The translations under genes and the position numbers were made by a program. DNA of 64,000 nucleotides from an uncultured beta proteobacterium (GTDB lineage: Bacteria; Pseudomonadota; Gammaproteobacteria; Burkholderiales; Burkholderiaceae_C), in the NCBI GenBank assembly GCA_903906695.1, contig CAIVLG010000267.1:22418-86417 (forward strand), written 5' to 3'. This document shows, piece after piece, positions 11,049 through 20,497 of the stretch. Position 1 is the first letter of the stretch. Every line of letters begins with the position of its first letter. The notes under the pieces were generated by a model. The model was given only the letters and a program-made list of their open reading frames with translations. It made no database searches and was not told the DNA's origin.

Positions 11049-11279
11049 CTAGCGCCGGCGCATGACGTGAAAGTACTCCAGACCGACAGTTTGCTGTTCC
11101 AGCAATTCATTGCCGGTCTGCTTGGCAAAGGCCTGAAAATCGCGCATGGAACCGGCGTCTGTCGCCACGACCCTGAGCGTCTGTCCGCTTTGCATGTCAG
11201 CCAGTGCCTTCTTGGCTTTCAGGATAGGCAACGGGCAGTTCAGGCCGCGGGCGTCGAGTTCTCGGTCGATTTGCATCAA
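11049..11279 (-). CDS. TusA/SirA family sulfurtransferase
   Basis: LDARGLNCPLPILKAKKALADMQSGQTLRV. Confidence 0.93.
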   Translation of the reverse strand: MMQIDRELDARGLNCPLPILKAKKALADMQSGQTLRVVATDAGSMRDFQAFAKQTGNELLEQQTVGLEYFHVMRRR

Positions 11280-11318
11280 GTGTTCCTTGGAGTGAACTGA
11301 ATTCTAGAGCCCTTGCGC

Positions 11319-11849
11319 TCAAACCCGCCGGGGAAACTCGACAAACTGCGGCTCGTGGCCGCGCGAACGCAACCAGTCGGCCAGCGCCTGGCCGGTGCCG
11401 GCACGCCAGCACTTCACCTCATCGAGCGCAAACAATCGGTAATCCACCAGTTCGGGCGACAGTTTCACCTCACCATGGCAGACCGCGTGATAGGCCACGA
11501 TGAGCTGGTTCATGCGCTGAAAATCATAGACACCAATCAAATTCAGCGCGCTGGTGCTCAAATTGGTTTCTTCCATGATCTCTCGGGCCATGCCGCCCTG
11601 GGGCGTCTCACCCGCCTCCATGAAGCCGGTGATCAGCGCAAACATCTTGCCCGGCCAAGCCGCGTTCTGCGCGAGCAGAACCTTGCCCTGGTACTCGATG
11701 ACCGCCGCCAGCACGGGGATTGGATTGTTCCAGTGGGTGTAGTCGCAGGCCCCGCAGCGCAAGCGTTCCTTGTCGCCACTGTCCTCAGTCTGCGTGATCA
11801 GGGTCAGCGGTGCGGCGCACTGCGGACAGAAGCGAAAGGCTTGCGTCAT
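11319..11849 (-). CDS. NUDIX hydrolase with N-terminal zinc ribbon
   Basis: FCPQCAAPL…CGACDYTHW zinc ribbon; Nudix box GFMEAGETPQGGMAREIMEET. Confidence 0.92.
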   Translation of the reverse strand: MTQAFRFCPQCAAPLTLITQTEDSGDKERLRCGACDYTHWNNPIPVLAAVIEYQGKVLLAQNAAWPGKMFALITGFMEAGETPQGGMAREIMEETNLSTSALNLIGVYDFQRMNQLIVAYHAVCHGEVKLSPELVDYRLFALDEVKCWRAGTGQALADWLRSRGHEPQFVEFPRRV

Positions 11850-12748
11850 GCGGGAAAGACTCCGGTTGAAAGATAACGGTCACCGCGATCGCAGACCACG
11901 AACACGATGGTCGCGTTGTTTTCTCGCAGGGCGATCTGCTGTGCCACCCAGCAGGCACCGGCCGCTGATATGCCGGCAAAGATGCCTTCTTCACACGCCA
12001 GACGCCGGCACATGTCTTCGGCCGTCTCCTGGCTCACGTACATCAACTCATCCACGCGGCTAGCGTCGTATATCTTCGGCAGGTATTCCTGCGGCCATTT
12101 GCGGATACCGGGAATGCGCGAACCCTCCATCGGCTGCACGCCAATGACTTTGATTGTCGGATTCTTCTGCTTGAGGAATTGCGAAACGCCGGTGATGGTG
12201 CCGGTGGTTCCCATGGCGCTGACAAAGTGCGTGACGTGCCCTTTGGTATCGGCCCAGATTTCCGGGCCGGTGGTTTCGAAATGAATGCGCGGGTTGTCGG
12301 CATTGGCAAACTGGTCCAGTACAAACCCTTTGCCGTCGCGCTGCATCTGCTCGGCCAGGTCACGCGCGTATTCGATGCCGCCGCTCTTGGGTGTCAGGAT
12401 CAGTTCGGCACCAAACGCCTTCATGGTTTGGGCGCGCTCGATCGAGAGGTCTTCGGGCATGATCAAAATCATTAGATAGCCCTTGATGGCAGCCGCCATG
12501 GCCAGCGCGATGCCGGTGTTGCCAGAAGTTGCTTCGATCAGAGTGTCGCCAGGCTTGATGTCGCCGCGCTCCTGAGCCCGGCGGATCATCGACAAGGCTG
12601 GGCGATCTTTCACCGAGCCGGCCGGGTTATTGCCTTCTAGTTTGCCCAAAATCACGTTGCTCCGGCGCGCGTTTTCATCAGCGCCGATACGCTGCAACCG
12701 GACCAGCGGCGTCTTGCCGATGGCGTCTTCAACTGTAGGATATTTCAT
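11846..12748 (-). CDS. cysM: Cysteine synthase B
   Basis: GKTPLVRLQRIG, GNNPAGSVKDRPA, EATSGNTGIALA. Confidence 0.94.
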   Translation of the reverse strand: MKYPTVEDAIGKTPLVRLQRIGADENARRSNVILGKLEGNNPAGSVKDRPALSMIRRAQERGDIKPGDTLIEATSGNTGIALAMAAAIKGYLMILIMPEDLSIERAQTMKAFGAELILTPKSGGIEYARDLAEQMQRDGKGFVLDQFANADNPRIHFETTGPEIWADTKGHVTHFVSAMGTTGTITGVSQFLKQKNPTIKVIGVQPMEGSRIPGIRKWPQEYLPKIYDASRVDELMYVSQETAEDMCRRLACEEGIFAGISAAGACWVAQQIALRENNATIVFVVCDRGDRYLSTGVFPA

Positions 12749-12785
12749 ACCCCACACTGTGCCATAATTTGCGCCTTACCCCTCT

Positions 12786-12870
12786 GCCCGGGTGGCGAAA
12801 TTGGTAGACGCGCCAGACTCAAAATCTGGTTCCGAGAGGAGTGTCGGTTCGATTCCGACTCCGGGCACCA
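12786..12870 (+). tRNA. tRNA-Leu (CAA)
   Basis: Cloverleaf GCCCGGGTGGCGAAATTGGTAGACGCGCCAGACTCAAAATCTGG…GGTTCGATTCCGACTCCGGGCACCA; anticodon loop CTCAAAA; CCA encoded. Confidence 0.95.
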
Positions 12871-12942
12871 TTGCAGTGAGAGTGAGTGACAGAGTTTGTG
12901 CTGACCTTGGAAAGGTTTGAAATGCCACTTACACGCCAGCCC

Positions 12943-13467
12943 ATGAAGCTCAAATTCACCGACCTTCAGCGACTCGTCGCTGTTACCTGCCTGGTCTTTG
13001 CATCGTCATACTGTTTGGGCGCCCAGGAAGACGCATACGTTGAAAGCGTTGTCAACGCAACACCATCACAGGCCTGGAGCGCTTTGACAACCAAGACTGG
13101 ACTGGAATCCTGGATGGTTGCGATGGCCGAGGTGGATTGGCGCATCGGCGGTTCAATCCGAACGCGCTACAAAGCGGATGGCTTTATCGGTGACGATGGA
13201 ACCATCGAAAACTCGATATTGAGTTTTGATGAGCCCAGAATGTATTCCATAAGAATTGCGAAACCGCCCCAAGGTTTTCCGTTCATGGCAGCCTTCAAAT
13301 CAGTTTGGAGTGTGGTGTATTTCGAGCCTGTTGCTGCTGGAAAGACCAGGGTCTCGATTCGCATGCATGGTTTTTCGGAAGAAGATGAGTCGCAAAAAAT
13401 GCGTGAGTTCTTTTTGCGAGGCAACCAATACATACTTGACAAGCTCGGAGAGAAGTTCTCCAGGTGA
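12943..13467 (+). CDS. SRPBCC/AHSA1-like domain protein with a probable N-terminal signal sequence
   Basis: MKLKFTDLQRLVAVTCLVFASSYCLGAQ hydrophobic N-terminus, then ESVVNATPSQAWSALTTKTGLESWMV. Confidence 0.7.
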   Translation: MKLKFTDLQRLVAVTCLVFASSYCLGAQEDAYVESVVNATPSQAWSALTTKTGLESWMVAMAEVDWRIGGSIRTRYKADGFIGDDGTIENSILSFDEPRMYSIRIAKPPQGFPFMAAFKSVWSVVYFEPVAAGKTRVSIRMHGFSEEDESQKMREFFLRGNQYILDKLGEKFSR

Positions 13468-13488
13468 CTTTGGTCTACTGGTCAGGCT

Positions 13489-13691
13489 TCATTCCTTGCC
13501 GGCGCAATTGACCATCCAGTGAATGCCAAACCTGTCGGTCAAGCTACCGAAGTAGGCACCCCAGAACATGTCCTGCATTGGCATGTCCGCAGTACCACCG
13601 GCAGACAGGGCGTTGAAAAATCGGTCCGATAGAACTTAAAGGCTTGCTCGGTGTTGCCATTGAAGTTGAGGTAGGTGCTGGTGCGTGCCAT
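13489..13691 (-). pseudogene. Decayed VOC/PhnB-like (glyoxalase fold) gene
   Basis: N-terminus MARTSTYLNFNGNTEQAFKFYRTDF and, in another frame, C-terminus ADMPMQDMFWGAYFGSLTDRFGIHWMVNCAGKE*; the middle is missing and the frame is shifted. Confidence 0.8.
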
Positions 13692-13803
13692 GGTGTAACT
13701 CCGTGGTTCAGGCTGGGTGGAGTAGTCGGCGCGATGTCGCACCGCCTCACACATTGGACGCTTTGTTATTCGAGGGGGTTGGTCCGGCCCAACTTGGTTG
13801 ATA

Positions 13804-14709
13804 TCAAAGTAGGGGCAATAGGTGTTTTTTGGCACCTTCGCGCAGCCCCAGCAGCAGCCGCGCCTCTGCCGGACTCGCTACCGCTCTGCCGGCCTTGCGA
13901 GCGCAATCAGCCAAGGCGGTAATCAACTCGCCATTGCCTTTGGCGCGCTCACCGCCGGGCAGGTAGAACGTGTCTTCCAGACCGGTGCGCAGCATGCCAC
14001 CGAGCTCAGCGGTCTTCTGGTGCACCGGCCAGATTTCGGCACGGCCAATTAGGGTGGTCTGCCAGACGCTGTCGGTTGCCATCCAGCGTGGAATCAGCGC
14101 CAGCAAATCGGCGTCGCACGGCATGCCGGAGGCCACACCCATCACCAGGTTGTATTCGGCGCGCCCCATCTCAGGCTTGAGCATGCCGTTCTTCAGGAAC
14201 ATGCTGACCGAGCGCACGATGCCGACATCAAAGCATTCAAACTCGGGGTGCACCTGGCACTCCTGCATCACGTCCAGAAACTGCTGCACCTTGGCGACCG
14301 GGTTGTCGAACACCATGGGCGGCCAGGCCCACTGGCCGTCGTCCTTGATCTTGAGGTAGTTCAGGCTGCCGGCGTTGCAGGCGGCGATTTCAGGCTTGAC
14401 GCGGCGGATGCAGGCCAGTGGTCCCGAGATGTCCTTGCCGACGACCCCTGTCGTCAGATTGATGATGACTCCGGGGCAGGCTGCGCGAATGGCGTTGACA
14501 ATCGTCTCGGCCACGTACGGGTCCCAGCTTGGCATGTGCCCCAGGCCCTCCTCCTGCATGCGCAGATGCACGTGCATGATGGAGGCGCCGGCGTTGAAGG
14601 CGTCACGGGCCTCGGCCGCCATCTGGGCCGGGGTCACCGGCACCGGGTGCTGCTTCGGGTTGGTCAGGACGCCGGTCAGGGCACAGGTGAGAATGGCTTT
14701 GTCCATCAT
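13804..14709 (-). CDS. Beta-keto acid cleavage enzyme family protein (BKACE, DUF849)
   Basis: ILTCALTGVLTNPKQHPVPVTPAQMAAEARDAFNAGASIMHVHLR TIM-barrel start; stop/start overlap with the upstream gene. Confidence 0.88.
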   Translation of the reverse strand: MMDKAILTCALTGVLTNPKQHPVPVTPAQMAAEARDAFNAGASIMHVHLRMQEEGLGHMPSWDPYVAETIVNAIRAACPGVIINLTTGVVGKDISGPLACIRRVKPEIAACNAGSLNYLKIKDDGQWAWPPMVFDNPVAKVQQFLDVMQECQVHPEFECFDVGIVRSVSMFLKNGMLKPEMGRAEYNLVMGVASGMPCDADLLALIPRWMATDSVWQTTLIGRAEIWPVHQKTAELGGMLRTGLEDTFYLPGGERAKGNGELITALADCARKAGRAVASPAEARLLLGLREGAKKHLLPLL

Positions 14710-16667
14710 GCTTCCTTTTTGTCTTCGGGCTCGATTTCGACCAGCAATGCGCCGGATTCGACTTGCTCGCCTACTTTCACGTGCAGTGCCGCCACGGTGC
14801 CCGAGGTCTGAGCGTTGAGCCACATTTCCATCTTCATGGCCTCGACACACAGCAAGGCCTGTCCATCGCTGATGGCATCACCCAGCGCGACCTTGATTTG
14901 TGTGACCTTGCCAGCCACTGGTGCGCGCGCCCGAGTCGCGTCCTGCGCCAGGTCTTTGCCCCGAAACGGTGAGATTTCGCTAAAAACAAAAGAGGCGCCC
15001 CCCACGGCCAGATGCAACTGCTGTTGTTGCAGCAGCGCCACGCCGCGGCGCGTCACGCCATCAATCTCGAAGCGCATTGCGCCATCGTGCCAGTCGACGA
15101 TCTTCACCTGGTGCTGCTGGCCAGCCAGGACAACGGCGACCTGCCCTGACCGATTCGGATGCACACGCAGTGTTTGCGCAAGCTCATCGCATTGCAGGGG
15201 AATATCAAATGCAGCCACGCTGTCGGCGCGCCAGTTGGCGCCGTTTCGCATGGCAAAAAGCGCCGCCGCAAGGCACCAGGTGTGGTCATCTGCAACCGGG
15301 CGTTGCAGCAGCGCTTCGCCGCTTTCCTGCCACTGGTCGATCATGCCAGTCGTCATCGCTCCATCCCGAAACGCGCCGTGGTTGAGCAGATCGGCCAGAA
15401 AGCGGCCGTTGTTGCGCAGTCCCAGGAGCGGTGTGTTCTCAAGGGCAGCACGCAGGCGCCGGATTGCGTCATCGCGGTCACGGCCATGCGCGATGAGTTT
15501 GGCCACCATCGGGTCGTAAAAGGGCGATATTTGGCCGCCCTCTTCGATGCCATCGTCGATGCGAACGCCGTCAAGCGGTGCCTGCTGCGGCCGCCACCAG
15601 TGCACGTGGCCAGTCTGCGGTGCAAAACCGGCGTACGGGTCTTCAACATAAAGACGCGCCTCGATGGCGTGGCCGGTCAACACGATGTCGGCCTGAGCCG
15701 CTGGCAGCGGCTGCCCGGCGGCGACCATCAACTGCCACTCCACCAAATCAAAACCGGTCACCATTTCCGTCACCGTGTGCTCGACCTGCAATCGCGTGTT
15801 CATCTCCAGAAAGTAGTGCTTCAGATCGGCATCGACCATGAACTCGATGGTGCCGGCACCGCGGTATCCGACGGCCAGCGCCGCTGCCACCGCGTCCTTG
15901 CCCATGGCCTCGCGCATCGCCGTGTTGACCACCGGCGACGGCACTTCCTCGATCACCTTTTGCCGTCTGCGCTGCGCCGTGCAGTCGCGCTCGCCCAAGT
16001 AGACTGCGTTGCCGTGTGCATCGGCAAAGATCTGAATCTCGATGTGCCGACCGTTCTCGATCAAGCGCTCCAGCATCAGCGTGCCATCACCAAAAGCACT
16101 TAACGCCTCGCGTCGGGCGCCGAGCAAGGCCTGCGGCAGTTCAGCTTCTGCACGCACCAGTCGCATGCCGCGACCGCCACCACCGGCCACCGCCTTGACC
16201 AGGAGCGGAAAGCCCAGCTTCGAAGCCTCCTGGGTCAAGCGCTGATCGTCCTGATCGTCACCCAGATAACCCGGCGCGCAGGGCACGCCGGCGGCCAGCA
16301 TGCGCCGCTTGGCCAGTGCCTTGTTGCCCATCGCCAGCATGGCCGAGGGCGGCGGACCGATGAAGACCAGACCGGCATCCAGACAGGCCTGCGCAAAGCC
16401 GGCGTTCTCGCTCAAAAATCCGTAGCCCGGGTGCACCGCCTCGGCACCCGTCTTGCGAGCCGCTTCCATCAGGGCAGGAACGCACAGGTAGGAGTCGGCA
16501 GCCGCAGAGGCGCCGATACGCACTGCCTCATCAGCCAGCCGTACGTGGGGCGCAGCTTGGTCGGCATCACTGTAAACGGCAACCGTGCGATAGCCCAGTT
16601 TGCGCGCCGTTCGCATTACGCGGCAGGCGATCTCGCCCCGATTGGCGATCAATATCTTGCTAAACAT
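14706..16667 (-). CDS. Biotin-dependent acyl-CoA carboxylase alpha subunit (biotin carboxylase + BCCP)
   Basis: MFSKILIANRGEIACRVMRTARKLGY; GGGGRGMR; biotinyl site CVEAMKMEMWLNA. Confidence 0.93.
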   Translation of the reverse strand: MFSKILIANRGEIACRVMRTARKLGYRTVAVYSDADQAAPHVRLADEAVRIGASAAADSYLCVPALMEAARKTGAEAVHPGYGFLSENAGFAQACLDAGLVFIGPPPSAMLAMGNKALAKRRMLAAGVPCAPGYLGDDQDDQRLTQEASKLGFPLLVKAVAGGGGRGMRLVRAEAELPQALLGARREALSAFGDGTLMLERLIENGRHIEIQIFADAHGNAVYLGERDCTAQRRRQKVIEEVPSPVVNTAMREAMGKDAVAAALAVGYRGAGTIEFMVDADLKHYFLEMNTRLQVEHTVTEMVTGFDLVEWQLMVAAGQPLPAAQADIVLTGHAIEARLYVEDPYAGFAPQTGHVHWWRPQQAPLDGVRIDDGIEEGGQISPFYDPMVAKLIAHGRDRDDAIRRLRAALENTPLLGLRNNGRFLADLLNHGAFRDGAMTTGMIDQWQESGEALLQRPVADDHTWCLAAALFAMRNGANWRADSVAAFDIPLQCDELAQTLRVHPNRSGQVAVVLAGQQHQVKIVDWHDGAMRFEIDGVTRRGVALLQQQQLHLAVGGASFVFSEISPFRGKDLAQDATRARAPVAGKVTQIKVALGDAISDGQALLCVEAMKMEMWLNAQTSGTVAALHVKVGEQVESGALLVEIEPEDKKEA

Positions 16668-16706
16668 GATGCATCTCCCACGGGGCGATCGGTGTACTCT
16701 TGAGTC

Positions 16707-17522
16707 TCATGGGCCGGCCCAACTCGGTTTACGTTTTTGCAGAAAGGCGGCGGTCCCCTCCGCGCCCTCGGCACCTTGTGCGGCACGCGAAAAAACCCGG
16801 GCTGCCTCCTGCACCAGATCGGCGGGCGCCGTCAGACGCGCCTTCGCCATCAGAGCCTTGGTGGCAGCCAGCGCCGCCGGAGCACAGGTCAGAATGTCGC
16901 TCACCACAGCGGCCAACGCCGCATCGATTTGATCGGATGCATGGACGGCATGGACCAGACCGACGGCGAGTGCGTCCGCTGCCGCGACGCGTCCCCCAGT
17001 CACCGCCAGTCGCTTGGCCTGTGAATATCCGAGCCGCTCCACCAGGAAGGGAGCGATTTGCGCCGGCACCAGACCCAAAGCGGTCTCCGGCAAACGGAAG
17101 ACCGCCGTATCGCAAGCCAGCGCCACATCAGCGACGCAGGCCAGACCAAAGCCGCCACCCATCACGCTGCCCTCCAGAACCGCGACCAGCGCAAGCGGTG
17201 TTTGTGCGAAGGCCACGCAGAGTTCGCCGAACTGGCTGTTGGCCTGCGCCACAGCGTCCATGGCAGGACTTCCCTCACCGGCTCGATGCTCGCCTTGCAT
17301 CGCTTGCATGCGCCCCATCGCCATGTCCTTTAAGTCAGCACCGGCGCAAAAATGTCCGCCGGCACCCCGCAACACAATGACGCGAACCAAACCCTCGGCT
17401 TCGGCGGATGCCAGTGCGGCGCGCAAGTCAGCCACCATCCGCAATGACATCGCATTGCGCACTTCAGGGCGGTTCAATGTGATGTGAAGAACAGCCCCGC
17501 TGTGCTGAATGGCCAGGGTCAT
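16707..17522 (-). CDS. Enoyl-CoA hydratase/isomerase (methylglutaconyl- or isohexenylglutaconyl-CoA hydratase-like)
   Basis: ITLNRPEVRNAMSLRM; GHFCAGADLKDM; GSVMGGGFGLA. Confidence 0.9.
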   Translation of the reverse strand: MTLAIQHSGAVLHITLNRPEVRNAMSLRMVADLRAALASAEAEGLVRVIVLRGAGGHFCAGADLKDMAMGRMQAMQGEHRAGEGSPAMDAVAQANSQFGELCVAFAQTPLALVAVLEGSVMGGGFGLACVADVALACDTAVFRLPETALGLVPAQIAPFLVERLGYSQAKRLAVTGGRVAAADALAVGLVHAVHASDQIDAALAAVVSDILTCAPAALAATKALMAKARLTAPADLVQEAARVFSRAAQGAEGAEGTAAFLQKRKPSWAGP

Positions 17523-18676
17523 GCCATGGCCTTGCCAGGCAGCGTGCCCTCGAGTTTGCAGATGATGCCCAGCATGATCTCGTCGGCACCGCCACCGATC
17601 GAAATCAATCGACCATCTCGATACGATTGCGAGATCGGGTTGTCTGCGGTAAAGCCCATGCCACCCCAGTACTGCAGGCAACTGTCGGCGACCTCTCGGC
17701 TCAGTCGCCCGGCCTTGAGCTTGGCCATCGAGGCCAGCTTGGTGACGTCCTTGCCCGAAATGTAGGACTCGACCGCACGATAGGTCAGCGCACGCAGGGC
17801 CTCAACCTCTGTGCGCAACTCGGCGAGACGGAAATGCACGACCTGGTTGTGCAAGATCGGCTTGCCAAAAGTGTGGCGTTGCCGGGTGTAGTCAATCGTC
17901 TGGTCGATCAAGCGGTCCAGCGAACGCAATGAACCGGCTGCACCATACAGGCGCTCTTCCTGGAACTGCAGCATCTGGAACATGAAACCCATGCCTTCCT
18001 GTCCGACCAGATTGCGTCGCGGCACCCGCACATTGTCAAAGAACAGTTGCGCGGTATCCGACGAATGCATACCGATCTTCTCGATTTTCTGCCGTGTCAC
18101 ACCCGGACTGTCCAGGCGAACCATGATCAGCGATTTGTTCTTGTGCACCGGACCTTCCGAGGTGTTGGCCAGCAGGCAGCACCAGTCAGCCTGCATCGCG
18201 TTGGTGATCCACATCTTGGAGCCGTTGATGATGTAATCGTCGCCATCCTTGCGCGCCGTCGTCTTGAGTGCCGCCACGTCGGAGCCGCCGCCGGCCTCGC
18301 TGACACCAATGCAGCCCACCATGTCGCCGGCGATGCTCGGCGCGAGGAATTCGCGCCTGAGTTCATCCGAGCCAAAGCGTGCCAACGCCGGCGTGCACAT
18401 ATCGGTTTGCACGCCGATCGCCATCGGCACGCCGCCGGCATTGCATTCGCCCAAAGCCTCTGCCATGACCATCGAGTAGCTGAAATCCAGCCCCATGCCG
18501 CCGTACTCCGTCGGGTACTTGATGCCCAGCAAACCCAGGTCGCCCAACTTCTTGAAAACTTCATGCGCCGGAAACTGCCCGGCTGCCTCCCAAGCCGCAA
18601 TATGGGGATTGATTTCCTTGGCAACAAACTTGCGCACAGTGTCGGCGATCTGTTCGTGTTCCGGGGTAAATTTCAT
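17519..18676 (-). CDS. Acyl-CoA dehydrogenase (citronellyl-/isovaleryl-CoA dehydrogenase-like)
   Basis: GVSEAGGGSDVAALKTTA, KMWITNAMQADW, YWGGMGFTADNPISQSYRDGR. Confidence 0.92.
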   Translation of the reverse strand: MKFTPEHEQIADTVRKFVAKEINPHIAAWEAAGQFPAHEVFKKLGDLGLLGIKYPTEYGGMGLDFSYSMVMAEALGECNAGGVPMAIGVQTDMCTPALARFGSDELRREFLAPSIAGDMVGCIGVSEAGGGSDVAALKTTARKDGDDYIINGSKMWITNAMQADWCCLLANTSEGPVHKNKSLIMVRLDSPGVTRQKIEKIGMHSSDTAQLFFDNVRVPRRNLVGQEGMGFMFQMLQFQEERLYGAAGSLRSLDRLIDQTIDYTRQRHTFGKPILHNQVVHFRLAELRTEVEALRALTYRAVESYISGKDVTKLASMAKLKAGRLSREVADSCLQYWGGMGFTADNPISQSYRDGRLISIGGGADEIMLGIICKLEGTLPGKAMA

Positions 18677-18724
18677 AAAGACCTTTCGTTCGAAGAGGAA
18701 AAACCAGTGCCTGCTTGTGCGGCA

Positions 18725-20335
18725 CTACATGCGAGCCACGCCAAAGGTATTGGGGTGCAAATTGCGACCCTGCGCCTCTTCAGCCATGGCCAGACAAAGC
18801 CCCAGCAGTCGGCGCGTGTCGCGCGGATCGATGATGCCGTCGTCCCACAGCCGTGCCGTGCCAAAGAGTGCGGCCGACTCCTTGTCGAGCCGCAAACGCA
18901 GACCATCCGACATCGCTTTGAGCGCCTCCTCATTGGCGGCAATGCCGCTGCGCTCGATCTTGGCGCGGTTCACGATGTCCATCACCTTGGCCGCCTGGGC
19001 GCCGCCCATGACAGCGGTGCGCGCCGTGGGCCAGGAAAAGATGAAGCGCGGATCGAAACCCCGACCGCACATACCGTAGTTGCCAGCGCCATACGACCCG
19101 CCCAGCACGACCGTGAACTTGGGCACCCGCGCATTGGCGACGGCCTGAATCATCTTGGAGCCATGCTTGATCGCGCCGCTGCGCTCGGCCACCGAGCCGA
19201 CCATGTAGCCGGTTGTGTTTTGCAAGAAGATCAGCGGCGTGCCGCTCTGATCGCAAAGCTGGATGAATTGCCCAGCCTTGGTGGAGCCATTGGGCTGAAT
19301 CGGGCCATTGTTGCCGAGTATTCCCACCAGCCGACCTTGCAGGCGGGCATGGCCGCACATCGTCTCCGCCGCGTACTCGGCCTTGAATTCCAGGAAATCG
19401 GAGCCATCGACCAGACGCGCAATCACCTCGCGGACGTCGTAAGGTTCGCGTTCATCTGCCGGCACCAGACCGAGCAATTCTTGTTCGTCATAAAGAGGCT
19501 GCTGATATTCTTGGTGCTTCGGCACTTCGTCCCAATTCAACTTGTCGAGCACTTCGCGCGCCATGCCGATGGCATGCGCATCGTCCTCGCACAAGTACTC
19601 GCCCAGGCCGGTGACACGGGCATGGGTTTCGGCGCCGCCAATTTCGTCTTCGGTGCAATCCTCGCCGATGGCTGCCTTCACCAATGGCGGGCCGGCCAGG
19701 AAGATGTTGGATCGGCCGCGCACCAGAATCACATAGTCCGACAGGCCCGGAAGATAGGCACCACCGGCGGTTGACGAGCCGTGCACCACGGCGATCTGCG
19801 GCAAACCCGCTGCCGACATGCGCGCCTGATTGGCAAAACTGCGACCGCCTTCGACAAATATTTCACTCTGGTACATCAGATTGGCGCCGCCACTTTCCAC
19901 CAGATAGATCACCGGCAGCTTGTTTTCACGGGCAATGTCCTGGGCCCGCAGGGCTTTGCGCAAACCCATGGGCGCCACGGTGCCGCCCTTGACAGCGCTG
20001 TCACTGGCCGAAATCAGGCAGCGCTTGCCGGCCACCACACCAATGCCAACGATGGAGCCGCCACCGAGCACCGACTTCTTGCCATCGTCGTCGTGCATGT
20101 TGAGCCCGGCCAGACGACTGAGTTCAAGGAAAGGCGAACCGCGGTCCAACAGCCGCGCTACACGCTCACGTGGCAGCAACTGTCCACGGGCTTCAAATTT
20201 GGCTCGTTTGGAGTCCGACTCGGCGATCACCATTTGCTCCAGACGCTGGACTTCGGACAACAAATCCTGCATGCGCTTCACGTTCACTCCAAACGCGTCG
20301 GACTTGACATTGATCTTGGAACGGATAAGGGGCAT
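18725..20335 (-). CDS. Acyl-CoA carboxylase beta (carboxyltransferase) subunit
   Basis: ESGGANLMYQSEIF, GSSTAGGAYLPGLSDY, FLQNTTGYMVG, GSYGAGNYGMCGRGFDPRF. Confidence 0.93.
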   Translation of the reverse strand: MPLIRSKINVKSDAFGVNVKRMQDLLSEVQRLEQMVIAESDSKRAKFEARGQLLPRERVARLLDRGSPFLELSRLAGLNMHDDDGKKSVLGGGSIVGIGVVAGKRCLISASDSAVKGGTVAPMGLRKALRAQDIARENKLPVIYLVESGGANLMYQSEIFVEGGRSFANQARMSAAGLPQIAVVHGSSTAGGAYLPGLSDYVILVRGRSNIFLAGPPLVKAAIGEDCTEDEIGGAETHARVTGLGEYLCEDDAHAIGMAREVLDKLNWDEVPKHQEYQQPLYDEQELLGLVPADEREPYDVREVIARLVDGSDFLEFKAEYAAETMCGHARLQGRLVGILGNNGPIQPNGSTKAGQFIQLCDQSGTPLIFLQNTTGYMVGSVAERSGAIKHGSKMIQAVANARVPKFTVVLGGSYGAGNYGMCGRGFDPRFIFSWPTARTAVMGGAQAAKVMDIVNRAKIERSGIAANEEALKAMSDGLRLRLDKESAALFGTARLWDDGIIDPRDTRRLLGLCLAMAEEAQGRNLHPNTFGVARM

Positions 20336-20378
20336 TGAATGTGATCCTCTCGATTGCAGCGAATTAGACATGAAGCTA

Positions 20379-20388
20379 ACGTTAACGT
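20379..20388. promoter_or_regulatory. Perfect palindrome ACGTTAACGT, candidate operator for the MerR-family regulator
   Basis: taACGTTAACGTcaa lies between the divergent carboxylase and SCP2/MerR genes; similar in form to LiuR-type sites of branched-chain/acyl-CoA regulons (from memory). Confidence 0.5.
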
Positions 20389-20400
20389 CAATCTAATACC

Positions 20401-20421
20401 GTATAGGTATTTTCCCTATAC
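20401..20421. promoter_or_regulatory. Inverted repeat GTATAGG-N7-CCTATAC
   Basis: Perfect 7-bp arms with a 7-nt spacer in the divergent intergenic region. Confidence 0.4.
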
Positions 20422-20497
20422 ATTACGTGAGACAGCTCTGCTAGCATGCAGTCGTATCAAGACCTTTATCTCTGGAACCCACTCATCAAGGAACCCC

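Noticed and set aside
15159-16103. 314-aa plus-strand ORF
   Set aside because: Antisense to the biotin carboxylase gene
13784-16735. Short similarity CCGGCCCAACTTGGTTGA (13786) vs CCGGCCCAACTCGGTTTA (16713) as a repeat family
   Set aside because: Under 20 bp with mismatches and one copy encodes the hydratase C-terminus; probably chance
18047-19774. 575-aa plus-strand ORF
   Set aside because: Lies antisense to the acyl-CoA dehydrogenase and carboxyltransferase genes, His/Gln/Arg-rich composition typical of a shadow ORF in GC-rich DNA
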